From NCBI GenBank assembly GCA_027078745.1, contig JALWWO010000010.1, positions 62,001 to 126,000 of the forward strand: a stretch of DNA of 64,000 nucleotides, given 5' to 3'. Below, piece after piece: positions 8,355 to 16,931 of this stretch (its first letter is position 1; each line of letters opens with the position of its first letter). The translations under genes were made by a program, and so were the position numbers. The notes below the pieces were generated by a model, which was not told the origin of the DNA, did no database searches, and saw only the letters and a list, made by a program, of their open reading frames with translations. The stretch is from Chromatiaceae bacterium. Lineage in GTDB: Bacteria > Pseudomonadota > Gammaproteobacteria > Chromatiales > Chromatiaceae.

Positions 8355-9215
8355 TTAGATCGGTTTCGAGGCTGATTGCCGTCCGATGGCTTCTTCGATG
8401 AGTTGGAGGAAATCCCGCTCATCCCGTACTTGGGCCACTTCGGTAGATTGCACCCGATAGCCGTGGGGTCTTGCAATCGCTTCGTAGCGAGGCACTCGAG
8501 CGTGAAACAGCCGAGGGAACACCCAGCGGGTGAAGTCGTCGGGATCGATCTCTGCCACATAGCGCAAGCCTCGCTCGGCGAGGAAATCGCTGATGGCTGC
8601 GGAGAGAAAAGCGGGCCGGTAGTACAGGGGTTTCGGATCCGCCTGCGCCCGCCGAATGAGGGTTTCTTCCTCGCTTTTCGGCACCTGAATGTAGAGAATC
8701 AAACTGTGTTCCGCGAGCAGGTCGATGACCTTGGGTTCCTCCAGTTCGCAGAGGGACCCCCCCACATCGTTGACCAGATGGGCATAGCCGTAAATCTCCT
8801 GGGCCTTCTGCAGAAAGATGGGCACATCCATCATGGCTGCGATTTCTGCCTGACGATACAGCGCTTGCCTGCGCTTGAATTCCGCAAGCCCGACACCGCC
8901 CAGTTCTGGATTGCCCAGTTTTCCCACGAAGCTCAGCACTGGCCCGAGGTCGTCCACCTTGATGTTGTTGCGGATAAAAATCCAGTCCCGCCGCAGCAAT
9001 TCCCGCAGGAAAGGCACCTGCATGGCCTGCATCTTGATGAGATCCAAAATGTGCTCATCCAGATAGCGGGTGCCGATGCGGTAATCACCGGAATAATGGA
9101 ACCAGTCGTGCCGCCGCAACAGGGTGGAAAGATAGGTCTTGCCCACGCCGGACATACCCAGCAACGTGACGCACTTGTGTTTCCAAGCGCGGAAGGATTC
9201 GACCGTAAATTTCAT
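8355..9215 (-). CDS. Uncharacterised P-loop ATPase/kinase-like protein coupled to metA
   Basis: A 286-residue soluble protein. The N-terminus carries a Walker A motif, GMSGVGKT at residues 20-27, in a context (VTLLGMSGVGKTYLSTLL) typical of small P-loop kinases. Downstream are YSGDYRIGTRYLDEH, NDVGGSLCELEE around residue 170, and a beta-strand ILYIQVPKSEEETLIRRA that resembles the later strands of kinase folds. No substrate domain is recognised. Relatives are, as I recall, annotated only as ATPase in gammaproteobacteria. It is the first gene of a two-gene unit with metA, 5 bp apart, so a link to methionine or one-carbon metabolism is plausible but unproven. Confidence 0.7.
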   Translation of the reverse strand: MKFTVESFRAWKHKCVTLLGMSGVGKTYLSTLLRRHDWFHYSGDYRIGTRYLDEHILDLIKMQAMQVPFLRELLRRDWIFIRNNIKVDDLGPVLSFVGKLGNPELGGVGLAEFKRRQALYRQAEIAAMMDVPIFLQKAQEIYGYAHLVNDVGGSLCELEEPKVIDLLAEHSLILYIQVPKSEEETLIRRAQADPKPLYYRPAFLSAAISDFLAERGLRYVAEIDPDDFTRWVFPRLFHARVPRYEAIARPHGYRVQSTEVAQVRDERDFLQLIEEAIGRQSASKPI

Positions 9216-9261
9216 CGGTTCGATCTATTCGATTTCTGTGGGCGAATGGGGGAGAAGAACT

Positions 9262-9288
9262 AATTTAGCATAGCCAAACAGTTTTCAA
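9262..9288 (-). promoter_or_regulatory. Possible promoter for the P-loop/metA unit
   Basis: On the minus strand TTGAAA (9283-9288) is followed after 15 bases by TAAATT (9262-9267), which is preceded by TGC as in an extended -10. The short spacer makes this a weak call. The site is about 45 bases upstream of the P-loop gene start, directly beyond the end of the polysaccharide cluster. Confidence 0.3.
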
Positions 9289-9875
9289 GTGTTGCGCCCG
9301 CAACTGCCCGGTTCCTGAGCCTCGCTTATGCGCCGCTCCTTGATCCTTTTCGCCGGAACGCCCAGAAAGACCCCCCAATGCTCCAAATCCTTTGTGGCCA
9401 GACTGCCCAAGGCGAGCACTGCGCCTTCACCTAGGGTTACACCAGGGCCCACCACTGCCCGGGCCGCGACCCAAACCCCATCCTTCAGCACGATGGGCTT
9501 TAGAATGAGATCGAACCCGGGCGCGCTCCAATCGTGGCTGCCGGTGCAGAGATAGGCTTCCTGGGAGATGCAGCAGTGTTTGCCGATCTCCACCGGAGCA
9601 AGGTTATCGATCCAGACCCCTTCCCCGATCCAACTGTAGTCGCCGACCGTCAACCGCCAGGGGAACTTGACGCGCACCCCGGGTTTGATGACAACCCCTT
9701 TTCCGATCTGAGCACCGAACCGGCGCAGCAACCAGCGCCGATGTGTTGACCCCGGCAGCCAAGACCGGACGAACAGGGCCTGCACCAGCAGCCAGAACCC
9801 TTCCACCCAAAAGGACCGCCCCCGAGACAGGGTAGAAGAAAACTGGCGGAGATCGGGTTTCCCAGCGCCCATCAT
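9285..9875 (-). CDS. WcaF-like left-handed beta-helix acetyltransferase
   Basis: A 196-residue hexapeptide-repeat acyltransferase of the putative colanic-acid acetyltransferase WcaF type, likely transferring acetyl from acetyl-CoA to a sugar of the surface polysaccharide. The family N-terminus is seen as GRSFWVEGFWLLVQALF. Hexapeptide rungs run from GAQIGKGVVIKPGV to VGPGVTLGEGAVLALGS, and the catalytic His lies in LCTGSHDW. It is the last gene of the minus-strand polysaccharide cluster and its ATG overlaps the galE stop in an ATGA arrangement, supporting this start. Confidence 0.85.
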   Translation of the reverse strand: MMGAGKPDLRQFSSTLSRGRSFWVEGFWLLVQALFVRSWLPGSTHRRWLLRRFGAQIGKGVVIKPGVRVKFPWRLTVGDYSWIGEGVWIDNLAPVEIGKHCCISQEAYLCTGSHDWSAPGFDLILKPIVLKDGVWVAARAVVGPGVTLGEGAVLALGSLATKDLEHWGVFLGVPAKRIKERRISEAQEPGSCGRNT

Positions 9876-10849
9876 CCAAATCGCTTTTGATGCCAGCGCC
9901 AGGCGTCCGCAACGATGTGATCTAAATCCGAATGCTTCGGATTCCAGCCCAGCTCTGCATAAGCTTTAGCAGCATCTGCGACCAATTGCGCGGGATCTCC
10001 CTTTCTTCGGGGTTGGATCGCATAAGGAATGGAATGACCGGTAACCCTTTCCACCGCTTGCAGCACCTCCCAAACGGTAGCGCCCTGACCTGTGCCCAGA
10101 TTTAAGGCCAGGGAAGCACCCCCATCGAGCAGATGGGAGAGGGCTGCGAGATGAGCGGCGGCGAGATCTTCCACATGGATGTAATCCCGTTCGGCGGTGC
10201 CATCTCGGGTCGGATAATCCCGACCGTAAATAGAAAACGGTGTTTTTTTTCCCTGCGCCACCGCCAGCAAAAGGGGGATGAGATGGGTTTCCGGATCGTG
10301 ATCCTCCCCGATCTGCCCGGCTGGATCTGCGCCGGCTGCATTGAAATAGCGCAACCGCGCAGACCGCAGTCCATAGGCCGTTTGAAAATCCATCATCATC
10401 CGCTCGCAAGCCCATTTAGTAAAGCCATAGGGATTGATGGGATTGCAGGGGGTTTCTTCTACGATGGGCAAGCGATCTGGCTCCCCATAAACAGCACAGC
10501 TAGAGGAAAATACGAGATTCGAGACCTTTGCTTGCACCATCGCCGCAAGGAGGTTGCGGGTACCGCATACATTGACTTCATAGTATAGATCTGGGTCTGC
10601 TACAGACTCACTCACATAGGCCAGAGCTGCCAGATGGATCACGCCATCAAATGATTGAGTTTCGAAAATTGATCCCAGGAGCTGGGTATCTCGCACATCA
10701 CCTTGGATGAAAGCACCCCATCGAACGAAATCCCGATGTCCACGGGAAAGATTATCTAGGACAACGGGTTCATGACCGGCGGCATACAAAGCCTTTGCGA
10801 TATGACTGCCGATATAACCGGCTCCTCCAGTGACCAAGATCTTCGCCAA
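9872..10849 (-). CDS. galE: UDP-glucose 4-epimerase
   Basis: A ~325-residue extended SDR epimerase that interconverts UDP-glucose and UDP-galactose (or the N-acetyl forms). The NAD-binding motif is VTGGAGYIGSH at the N-terminus, the catalytic Ser is in FSSSCAVYG, and the YxxxK pair is in NPYGFTKWACE. The start is taken as TTG at 10849 (TTG GCG AAG ATC), because AGGAAA sits about 10 bases before it and the previous stop is at 10860; the in-frame ATG at 10897 would force a 38-base overlap and an N-terminal extension absent from the family. It likely supplies galactose-type precursors to the cluster. Confidence 0.9.
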   Translation of the reverse strand: MAKILVTGGAGYIGSHIAKALYAAGHEPVVLDNLSRGHRDFVRWGAFIQGDVRDTQLLGSIFETQSFDGVIHLAALAYVSESVADPDLYYEVNVCGTRNLLAAMVQAKVSNLVFSSSCAVYGEPDRLPIVEETPCNPINPYGFTKWACERMMMDFQTAYGLRSARLRYFNAAGADPAGQIGEDHDPETHLIPLLLAVAQGKKTPFSIYGRDYPTRDGTAERDYIHVEDLAAAHLAALSHLLDGGASLALNLGTGQGATVWEVLQAVERVTGHSIPYAIQPRRKGDPAQLVADAAKAYAELGWNPKHSDLDHIVADAWRWHQKRFG

Positions 10850-10859
10850 AGCTAATTTC

Positions 10860-11639
10860 CTAGGGTCGCAACTGCCGATCCAAGAGTGCCACGGCAATCA
10901 TGAATTCTGCTAGCGTGCGCTGCATCACATAAAACCATCCGGGCCAACCATCCAGAATACACCTCTTGTAAAAAAGGGTGTAAAAAAAGACGATCCCCGG
11001 CATCAACCAAATCTTTTTCCGCAATCGATCCGCTCGATCTCCTTCATCGACATCCAGTTGTTCAAGATACTCCGCTTCTCTCCGCGCATAGTCGCATTGC
11101 GCAGAGAACCAGCGATCCAGGGGCTTTCTATCATCATGTATAATCCTCCCTTGTAGATCGGTCACTTTACCTGCTATAGAAACCCGATGTCCATGACCTT
11201 CATCTAGGTAATGAGCTGCTCGCCGGCGGTACAATACGGTTCTCGGTGGATAGATCGTACCCCGCAATAGTTTTCCATAAACTGAATAGATAAATCCAAC
11301 CCGATAGCCGGCGATTTCAGGATCAGGAACGAGGTGCTGTATTTCTTCAATCAGTGCATCGGTCAACAGATAATCCGCATCTAAGGAAAGCACCCAATCC
11401 GTTGTGATCTGAGCAAGTCCGAAGTTGCACTGTTGGGCAAAGCTATCGAATTTCCGATAGAGATAGCGCACATTTGGCGTTTTTTTCAACAATTCCAGCG
11501 TGTCATCTGTGCTTCCGCTATCGATGACCAAGATTTGCTTCGCCCAACTGAGCTTTCTCAGCACTCTGCCTATGTTCTCCTGCTCATTATAGGTGAGGAG
11601 CAAAACAGTAATCTCTTCTATGGGGAATCTTCCTTTCAT
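10860..11639 (-). CDS. Family 2 glycosyltransferase
   Basis: A 259-residue GT-A fold glycosyltransferase of the type seen in LPS and capsule loci (WaaE/KdtX-like). Motifs are TVLLLTYNEQENIGRVL, VIDSGSTDDT and the metal-binding LSLDADYLLT; a basic patch around DGWPGWFYVMQR near the C-terminus is typical of the group. The ATG at 11639 overlaps the upstream TGA by 4 bases, which fixes the start over an in-frame ATG 19 codons earlier. The C-terminal third contains a hydrophobic segment (GIVFFYTLFYKR) that may associate with the inner membrane. The sugar transferred is unknown. Confidence 0.88.
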   Translation of the reverse strand: MKGRFPIEEITVLLLTYNEQENIGRVLRKLSWAKQILVIDSGSTDDTLELLKKTPNVRYLYRKFDSFAQQCNFGLAQITTDWVLSLDADYLLTDALIEEIQHLVPDPEIAGYRVGFIYSVYGKLLRGTIYPPRTVLYRRRAAHYLDEGHGHRVSIAGKVTDLQGRIIHDDRKPLDRWFSAQCDYARREAEYLEQLDVDEGDRADRLRKKIWLMPGIVFFYTLFYKRCILDGWPGWFYVMQRTLAEFMIAVALLDRQLRP

Positions 11640-12787
11640 GATCGGGCTATGATCCGCCGATAGGCATCTTCCATTTGTTCCGCTATCTTCTTCCAAGAAT
11701 AATGGCTTTCCATCGCTTTTCTTCCCCGTTCCCCTGCGCTCTTGTCTTCCTGCAAAAGCGTGTGGATCGCACGACTTAAATCTAGATCCTTCTGCTCAGA
11801 AGGAGGCAGCACAATGCCAGCTCGGTATTTTTCTACGATCTCCGAAGCGCCGACTTCCTCGGTAACCACCACAGGACAATCCATAGCCATGGCTTCTAAT
11901 ACCACGATCCCAAAGTTCTCTGATTGAGAGGGCAATGCAAAGACGGCGGCTTCTCGGTAGAGCGACCATTTTTCCTCATCGACTGAACCGACGAAATGCA
12001 CCCGGTCCGCGATGCCCAAGGATTGCGCCAATCGTTCTAGGACGGGCTGATACTGCTCCTCGTCGTTGCCCGCGATGACCAAGGGAACCTGCGGCACCTG
12101 CGTCATGGCACGGATCAACCGGTCAATGCCTTTCTTCCAGTTGATTCTACCGAGATAGAGTACAAAAGGTTTTGGGATCTTGGAAAGCCAGGGAGGTGCG
12201 ATGAGCTTCTCCATCGAAGGAAAATCGATCCCGTTGGGAATTCGGATAATGGGCGCTAGATCTAACCCTAAGGCGGCGAGTTCTCGGAGCTCTCGTTGAG
12301 CCGTAACATGAATAGCAGCAGCTTGCGCTAGATTATACCGCTCGATGAGATGGATCCAGGCCCACTTGCGCCAACGCCCCTTCCGACGAATCAAAGCAGC
12401 ATCCAACATGCCTCGGGGAGAGAGCACATAGGGAATGTTCTGCGCGCGAGCTGTGCGAGCGGCTGCCCAGGTAGGCCAGAGAAATACGGAATGCAGATGG
12501 ACCAGGTCAAAGGTTGCGATCTCTTCCATCAACCGCTGCCTCATGGTGGGCGCATAATAGAGCCGTCTCAGCCAGGGCACGGGGAAATACCGAACTTGCA
12601 CCCCATCCAGCAGCACAGGACGATCCAGCGGAACGGGGGTATTATTCGGGCCATCCACATTGGTAGTGAATACCTGCACTTCGTGCCCTAGAGACACCAA
12701 CGCCCGGCACAAACCATGCACGGAGCGAATCGGCCCCCCGTATCGCACGGCGGGTAGATAGGTGGGAACTACTTGAAGAATGCGCAT
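11636..12787 (-). CDS. Family 4 glycosyltransferase
   Basis: A 383-residue GT-B retaining glycosyltransferase. The N-terminal domain starts MRILQVVPTYLPAVRYGGPIR, with the acceptor-side loop RYGGP typical of the family. The C-terminal domain shows VLYLGRINWKKGIDRLI and the EX7E nucleotide-sugar site within SQSENFGIVVLEAMAMDCPVV in part (ENFGIVVLE). It overlaps the following GT2 gene by 4 bases and follows the Wzy-like gene by 4 bases, so it is part of the same transcription unit. Donor sugar is not predictable. Confidence 0.9.
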   Translation of the reverse strand: MRILQVVPTYLPAVRYGGPIRSVHGLCRALVSLGHEVQVFTTNVDGPNNTPVPLDRPVLLDGVQVRYFPVPWLRRLYYAPTMRQRLMEEIATFDLVHLHSVFLWPTWAAARTARAQNIPYVLSPRGMLDAALIRRKGRWRKWAWIHLIERYNLAQAAAIHVTAQRELRELAALGLDLAPIIRIPNGIDFPSMEKLIAPPWLSKIPKPFVLYLGRINWKKGIDRLIRAMTQVPQVPLVIAGNDEEQYQPVLERLAQSLGIADRVHFVGSVDEEKWSLYREAAVFALPSQSENFGIVVLEAMAMDCPVVVTEEVGASEIVEKYRAGIVLPPSEQKDLDLSRAIHTLLQEDKSAGERGRKAMESHYSWKKIAEQMEDAYRRIIARS

Positions 12788-12791
12788 ATTG

Positions 12792-14216
12792 TTAGCTGAG
12801 CAGTTCCTTTCGGATTGGTAGAGAGGTATTTACAATTTCCCGATTCTTTCTAGTCGACTTCATCCAAATCGCCGCTCGCCAGAGTAGAGCAGCGAAAAAG
12901 CCCATCATTAAGCCCAAATTGATGAGCACAAAGGGATCTCCGAACAATTGCGTGGCTACGGAGAATACAGCGCCTTGGGTCAGTAGATAGCTACCGAGGA
13001 AAATCAATAATGGTAGGCTAGGATCTCTTTGTCGCTTTAGAAACCGAAGCAGCTTCAAGAGTACGATAACAAACCGCATTCCAAGGAAGAGGATGAGCAA
13101 TACGCCAGGAATACCCAGTTCCAGTACCAATTTTCCCATACCCGCTTCCCCCGCGCCGCCTACTGCACTGCTCAAGTCAACTCCGGCATAACGAGCGCCT
13201 TGAGAATAGACCCCAACGCCGAGACCAATACCATCCGCACGAATGATAGCGGATCGCATGAGGTTCAGACCGGTTTCAAGGCGATCATCCGCGCTGGTGA
13301 ATACGCTAAGTCCCCGACCGACATATTCCTGTTTCGGTACCTCCGTTAAGAAACCTGGGAATAAGCTGGCGACCCCTACTAGGGGAAGTGCCAGAATCAA
13401 CCATTTTCCTACCCCCTTGTAGAACAGACCCAATCCAATGGTTTGCAGCCCAAGAAACAGGGTCAAACCCAACAACATCTTTCGCCGCCCTGTATAGAGA
13501 ATAGCACCCGTGAGGAGGAGCATGAGAAGAACGACTAATAGCCAGAAAGCGGGACGCCTGCGATAAAAGGCTAGAATGAAGAGAAAAACTGCGCCGGTGG
13601 CCGCATGCCAAGAAGCGATCTCTCCCACCCGGAACGTTCCGGAGAAGGAGTGCATCACTGTTCCCATATCATAGATGATCAGGGCTTTTCCGATAAAAGT
13701 GCCCACATCTCGCAATATGGGCCAAGCATCCTGATACCAGACGGAAAGATAGACGCTGAGGGCTGCAGGCACCATGAGCAATACATACCACCGTAGATAC
13801 CAGAAGATCCTTCTGGGATCTCTCGCTAAGCCAGCGCCCAAGAGTACCGCCGCGAGGGGTACCAGGTATTCAATTGCCCCCAGCATGGGAACCAAGGGAC
13901 TCCAGCGCACCCCGGCATGAACCATCTGTAGGAAGAACAGCAAACCAAACAGGGACCAAAGCTCCCGCAGTCCTGGATCTTCCAGATACAACAGGCGAAC
14001 CGGGGCCAACTGCCTGCGTTGCCAGGCGAAGAACAGCACTAGAAGGAAGAGCACTGCAGGCCAGAGGATGTAGTAGGCCGGTACCCCAGGGGTAAGCTTT
14101 CGCAGGGGGCCTTGAAGCAAACCGGCGATCAGGACGAAGATAAACCCTGCTCGCCAGTTTTGGGCGGTCACGAGCAGGGCGATCAAGCTGATGCCAGCGG
14201 CGATCAGGAGGGCCAA
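12792..14216 (-). CDS. Wzy-like polysaccharide polymerase/ligase membrane protein
   Basis: A 474-residue polytopic inner-membrane protein with about 11-12 hydrophobic segments and a long loop around residues 295-365 (GFLTEVPKQEYVGRG, SADDRLETGLN, GVDLSSAVGGAGEAGMGKL). This topology, with one large periplasmic loop in the second half, fits O-antigen polymerase or O-antigen ligase-type proteins. Sequence is not similar enough to any member I know to choose between them. It overlaps the upstream GT2 gene by 13 bases. No Wzx flippase was found in this cluster, so the export route is incomplete in view. Confidence 0.72.
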   Translation of the reverse strand: MALLIAAGISLIALLVTAQNWRAGFIFVLIAGLLQGPLRKLTPGVPAYYILWPAVLFLLVLFFAWQRRQLAPVRLLYLEDPGLRELWSLFGLLFFLQMVHAGVRWSPLVPMLGAIEYLVPLAAVLLGAGLARDPRRIFWYLRWYVLLMVPAALSVYLSVWYQDAWPILRDVGTFIGKALIIYDMGTVMHSFSGTFRVGEIASWHAATGAVFLFILAFYRRRPAFWLLVVLLMLLLTGAILYTGRRKMLLGLTLFLGLQTIGLGLFYKGVGKWLILALPLVGVASLFPGFLTEVPKQEYVGRGLSVFTSADDRLETGLNLMRSAIIRADGIGLGVGVYSQGARYAGVDLSSAVGGAGEAGMGKLVLELGIPGVLLILFLGMRFVIVLLKLLRFLKRQRDPSLPLLIFLGSYLLTQGAVFSVATQLFGDPFVLINLGLMMGFFAALLWRAAIWMKSTRKNREIVNTSLPIRKELLS

Positions 14217-15163
14217 GAACGCCTTCCTGAACTGCTTCGATCAAGAAGTTTTGGCCCTGCTCGGTAAAGGCGCAAGGCGCCGATGAAAGCGCGCACCTCT
14301 CCCAAAAGCTTGGGGGGAATCCACCAGGGATGGCGGAGATGGAAACGGGTGCGCACCTCCCGGAAGGGCTTTCTCAGGATATACCAGAACCGTTCCCATC
14401 CTCGACCCTGGCGCAATGCAAAGTAATAATCCCCGATGCCGAAGATGGGCAGGGCGCTGCTGAGATGGGAACCCCGGGAGCGAATGCCCCCGCTGGGCGC
14501 TGCTAGATGATGGATGCTCGCACTGGGCTCAAACCAGATCCGGCCCCCTGCCCGCACCAATCGTTTGGCAAATTCTGATTCGAACCGAGCGGCTACCGGC
14601 GGAATGAACTGTTCGTCGAATCCCCCCAATTCCAGCGCTCTGCTGCGACGCACAGAAAGATTGCCCGCCATCGCATTTTCAATGTAGCCGGGAATCGTAC
14701 TGCGGAAGGGGAAATCCATGTACCGAAAGAGAAAACCACCTTTAGGCTGATAAGAAAGGGCTTCGGGCTGCTCCCCAGGTTGGATCACCTGACCCACCAC
14801 CGCCCAGACCTCCGGTTTTCGGTCATAGACTGCGAGATGATTTTGCAAGAGGTTCGGTTGCGGGCGGATATCATCGTCCACATAGAGCACGACCTCCCCC
14901 TTGGCTTCCAACAGACCCAGATTCATGGCATGGGTCAGTTGAGGTTCTGGAAGACGTAGCCAACGGATTTGATGATGCTCTGCCCATTGGGAGAGAGCTG
15001 CTTGAGTTTCTGGCAAGTGGTCAGCGGTTTGGTCGATGACCAATAATTCTAAAGCACCTGCGGTTTGGTCGATCTGCGGCAAGAGCTGTTCGATGGTATC
15101 GATCAATACCTGCTCTCGGCCATAGGTGACGATGACAACGCTCAGAGTCAAGGATGCTGCCAA
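14204..15163 (-). CDS. Family 2 glycosyltransferase
   Basis: A 319-residue GT-A glycosyltransferase. N-terminal SVVIVTYGREQVLIDTI, then ELLVIDQTAD, the metal-binding VLYVDDDIRP, and an acceptor region with NAMAGNLSVRRS and ELGGFDEQF. The C-terminal part, rich in Arg and Trp, ends without membrane segments. It overlaps the upstream GT4 gene by 16 bases and the downstream Wzy-like gene by 13 bases, so the three are translationally close. Function in surface polysaccharide assembly is inferred from position. Confidence 0.88.
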   Translation of the reverse strand: MAASLTLSVVIVTYGREQVLIDTIEQLLPQIDQTAGALELLVIDQTADHLPETQAALSQWAEHHQIRWLRLPEPQLTHAMNLGLLEAKGEVVLYVDDDIRPQPNLLQNHLAVYDRKPEVWAVVGQVIQPGEQPEALSYQPKGGFLFRYMDFPFRSTIPGYIENAMAGNLSVRRSRALELGGFDEQFIPPVAARFESEFAKRLVRAGGRIWFEPSASIHHLAAPSGGIRSRGSHLSSALPIFGIGDYYFALRQGRGWERFWYILRKPFREVRTRFHLRHPWWIPPKLLGEVRAFIGALRLYRAGPKLLDRSSSGRRSWPS

Positions 15164-16299
15164 TAGAGGACCTCCCGAAAAGCCGCGATCGTTCGATCAT
15201 AATGCCAATGGCGCATTTTCTCCCGACAGGCAGTCTGTAACTGTTCCTGATCGGGAAAGGCGGCTAATTTCCGCAGACATTGCGCTAAAGCTCCCGCATC
15301 TCCACTGGGAAATACAAAACCCGTCTTCCCTTCCTCAATGAGATCATAGGCGGCGCCCACCCCCGCCGATGCGATGGTAGGCACGCCACAGGCCAGGGCT
15401 TCATTGACCGACACACCCCAGGGTTCCCCCAGTGCTGGATGCACAAATGCTTGCGCGAGGGCGTACCAACGCGGCAGTTGGGAATAGGGCACATAGCCAG
15501 GCAGATACACCCGATCCTTTAGCGGAGCTAGGCATTCTTTCACCTTCTCCCGCAAAGGACCATCTCCCACTAAGATCAAACGCGCCTGATGGTTGTGCTG
15601 TGCAAAGGCGATGAACCCATCGATCAGCGTGAGGGGATCTTCTCGCGCATGCCATTTTAAGATTCCCAGGACTACGAAGGCATCTTCTGGAAATCCCAGG
15701 GCGGCCAACGCTTTCTGAAGGTTTTTCCGATAGTGTTCGGATCGCTCGAAAAACCAGTCGTTATCCACCGCATAGGGAAAGGGAAAGATCGGTTTCTGGA
15801 TGCCGGCAACCTGAATGAGATATTCCCGCGCCAAGCTACCTACCGGATGCCAAGCATCGTAGCGGCGCAGCCATCGAGGCAACAGAATTTTCTTGGCAAG
15901 TCCTTTCCAGCCGGAGAAATGGGAATGCAGCAAGGTATTATCCGAACGAAGACCGATGGGGATTCCTTGTTTCTTCAACAACCTGGCTAAGCGGCGATGC
16001 AGTGCTGGGAAATAGCCGCTGATCAGCACGTAATCCGGTCGGATCTTTCGTATCCAGGCCATCGCTGCCTTGGGATGTGCCTGCTGCCTAGTTAGCTTGT
16101 GATAGTCATAGGCAGCGTCCTGAATATGATCCCATTGCGGGGATTGAACGATTTCAGGATCCCAGAGGGGTGCTGATCGGTCGCACTGGGTGTAAAGAAC
16201 GCTGAGCTGAAAGTCTCGTACCTTTTCTGCAATTCGATGATATAGGGGAACGTCGAATTGGGTCGGCTTATCTTGAACGATCAGCAGGTGCTTCATCAC
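15148..16299 (-). CDS. Family 4 glycosyltransferase
   Basis: A 383-residue GT-B glycosyltransferase. The N-terminal half begins MMKHLLIVQDKPTQFDVPLY and includes YVLISGYFPALHRRLARL. The C-terminal domain has VVLGILKWHAREDPLTLI, RLILVGDGPLREKV, and the donor-binding GEPWGVSVNEALACGVPTI with the two conserved Glu residues. The ATG overlaps the upstream methyltransferase stop in ATGA form. The pattern is similar to capsule transferases that act on an undecaprenyl-linked intermediate at the inner-membrane face; the sugar is unknown. Confidence 0.88.
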   Translation of the reverse strand: MMKHLLIVQDKPTQFDVPLYHRIAEKVRDFQLSVLYTQCDRSAPLWDPEIVQSPQWDHIQDAAYDYHKLTRQQAHPKAAMAWIRKIRPDYVLISGYFPALHRRLARLLKKQGIPIGLRSDNTLLHSHFSGWKGLAKKILLPRWLRRYDAWHPVGSLAREYLIQVAGIQKPIFPFPYAVDNDWFFERSEHYRKNLQKALAALGFPEDAFVVLGILKWHAREDPLTLIDGFIAFAQHNHQARLILVGDGPLREKVKECLAPLKDRVYLPGYVPYSQLPRWYALAQAFVHPALGEPWGVSVNEALACGVPTIASAGVGAAYDLIEEGKTGFVFPSGDAGALAQCLRKLAAFPDQEQLQTACREKMRHWHYDRTIAAFREVLYWQHP

Positions 16300-16922
16300 A
16301 CCGAGACGACAATCCCTAAGCCATAATGGTGAGGATAATTATACACTGATTTTCCTGTTTTCTTGGCAATATCGATCACTGCGTTTCTAACATCGAGGAA
16401 GCTTTCCGTATCGTGGAAGATCGTCACCGTACTGTGCTCCGCAGCCCATAGCCCACATCGATAAGTGTCTTTATAGGTGTGCACAATATCTACATGGGCA
16501 AAATCATATTGATCCTGATCCCGTTCAATCCAGGATTGATAACTGCATTTATGCAATTCGATATTTGGAAAATCAGCCAGAGATTCTTTGGTGCGAAGAT
16601 AATGGTCTCCTTTGTGCGCGGTGTGGAGATCACCTTCAAATAAATCTATTCCAATAACGCGATCAAAATAATTGGATAAGATCACGGTAGAATAACCAAA
16701 TTCAACGCCGAATTCGATACAACGTTTTCTACCGACGTTAAAACGATCTAGAATGTCTGGGATAATCTCTTCCAATCCCGCCCAAGCGGAAGGAACAGCT
16801 ATTTTCCGCTTGGGCGGTACTAGTGCTAATGGCACATATTCCGGAATGTCGCGTCTTTTTCCATAGCGATTGCGAATTCGTTGAGGGAGACTCAGTATCT
16901 TAGAAAATAACTGTCTTTCCAT
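16296..16922 (-). CDS. Class I SAM-dependent methyltransferase
   Basis: A 208-residue protein with a Rossmann methyltransferase core: motif I is CIEFGVEFGYSTVILS around residues 68-84, the acidic end of strand two is VIGIDLFEGD, and DFAHVDIVHTYKDT corresponds to the acidic DxxH-type site. FHDTESF follows. Relatives in polysaccharide loci methylate sugars or chain ends. Base composition is visibly more AT-rich than in the neighbouring GT genes, as it is in the gene upstream, suggesting acquisition. It lies 9 bp after the GT11-like gene and overlaps the next GT4 gene. Confidence 0.78.
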   Translation of the reverse strand: MERQLFSKILSLPQRIRNRYGKRRDIPEYVPLALVPPKRKIAVPSAWAGLEEIIPDILDRFNVGRKRCIEFGVEFGYSTVILSNYFDRVIGIDLFEGDLHTAHKGDHYLRTKESLADFPNIELHKCSYQSWIERDQDQYDFAHVDIVHTYKDTYRCGLWAAEHSTVTIFHDTESFLDVRNAVIDIAKKTGKSVYNYPHHYGLGIVVSV

Positions 16923-16931
16923 AGGGTTCTC

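Noticed and set aside
10849-10897. N-terminal extension of GalE to the ATG at 10897
   Set aside because: Would overlap the upstream glycosyltransferase by 38 bases and precede the NAD motif by residues not seen in the family; the TTG at 10849 fits better.
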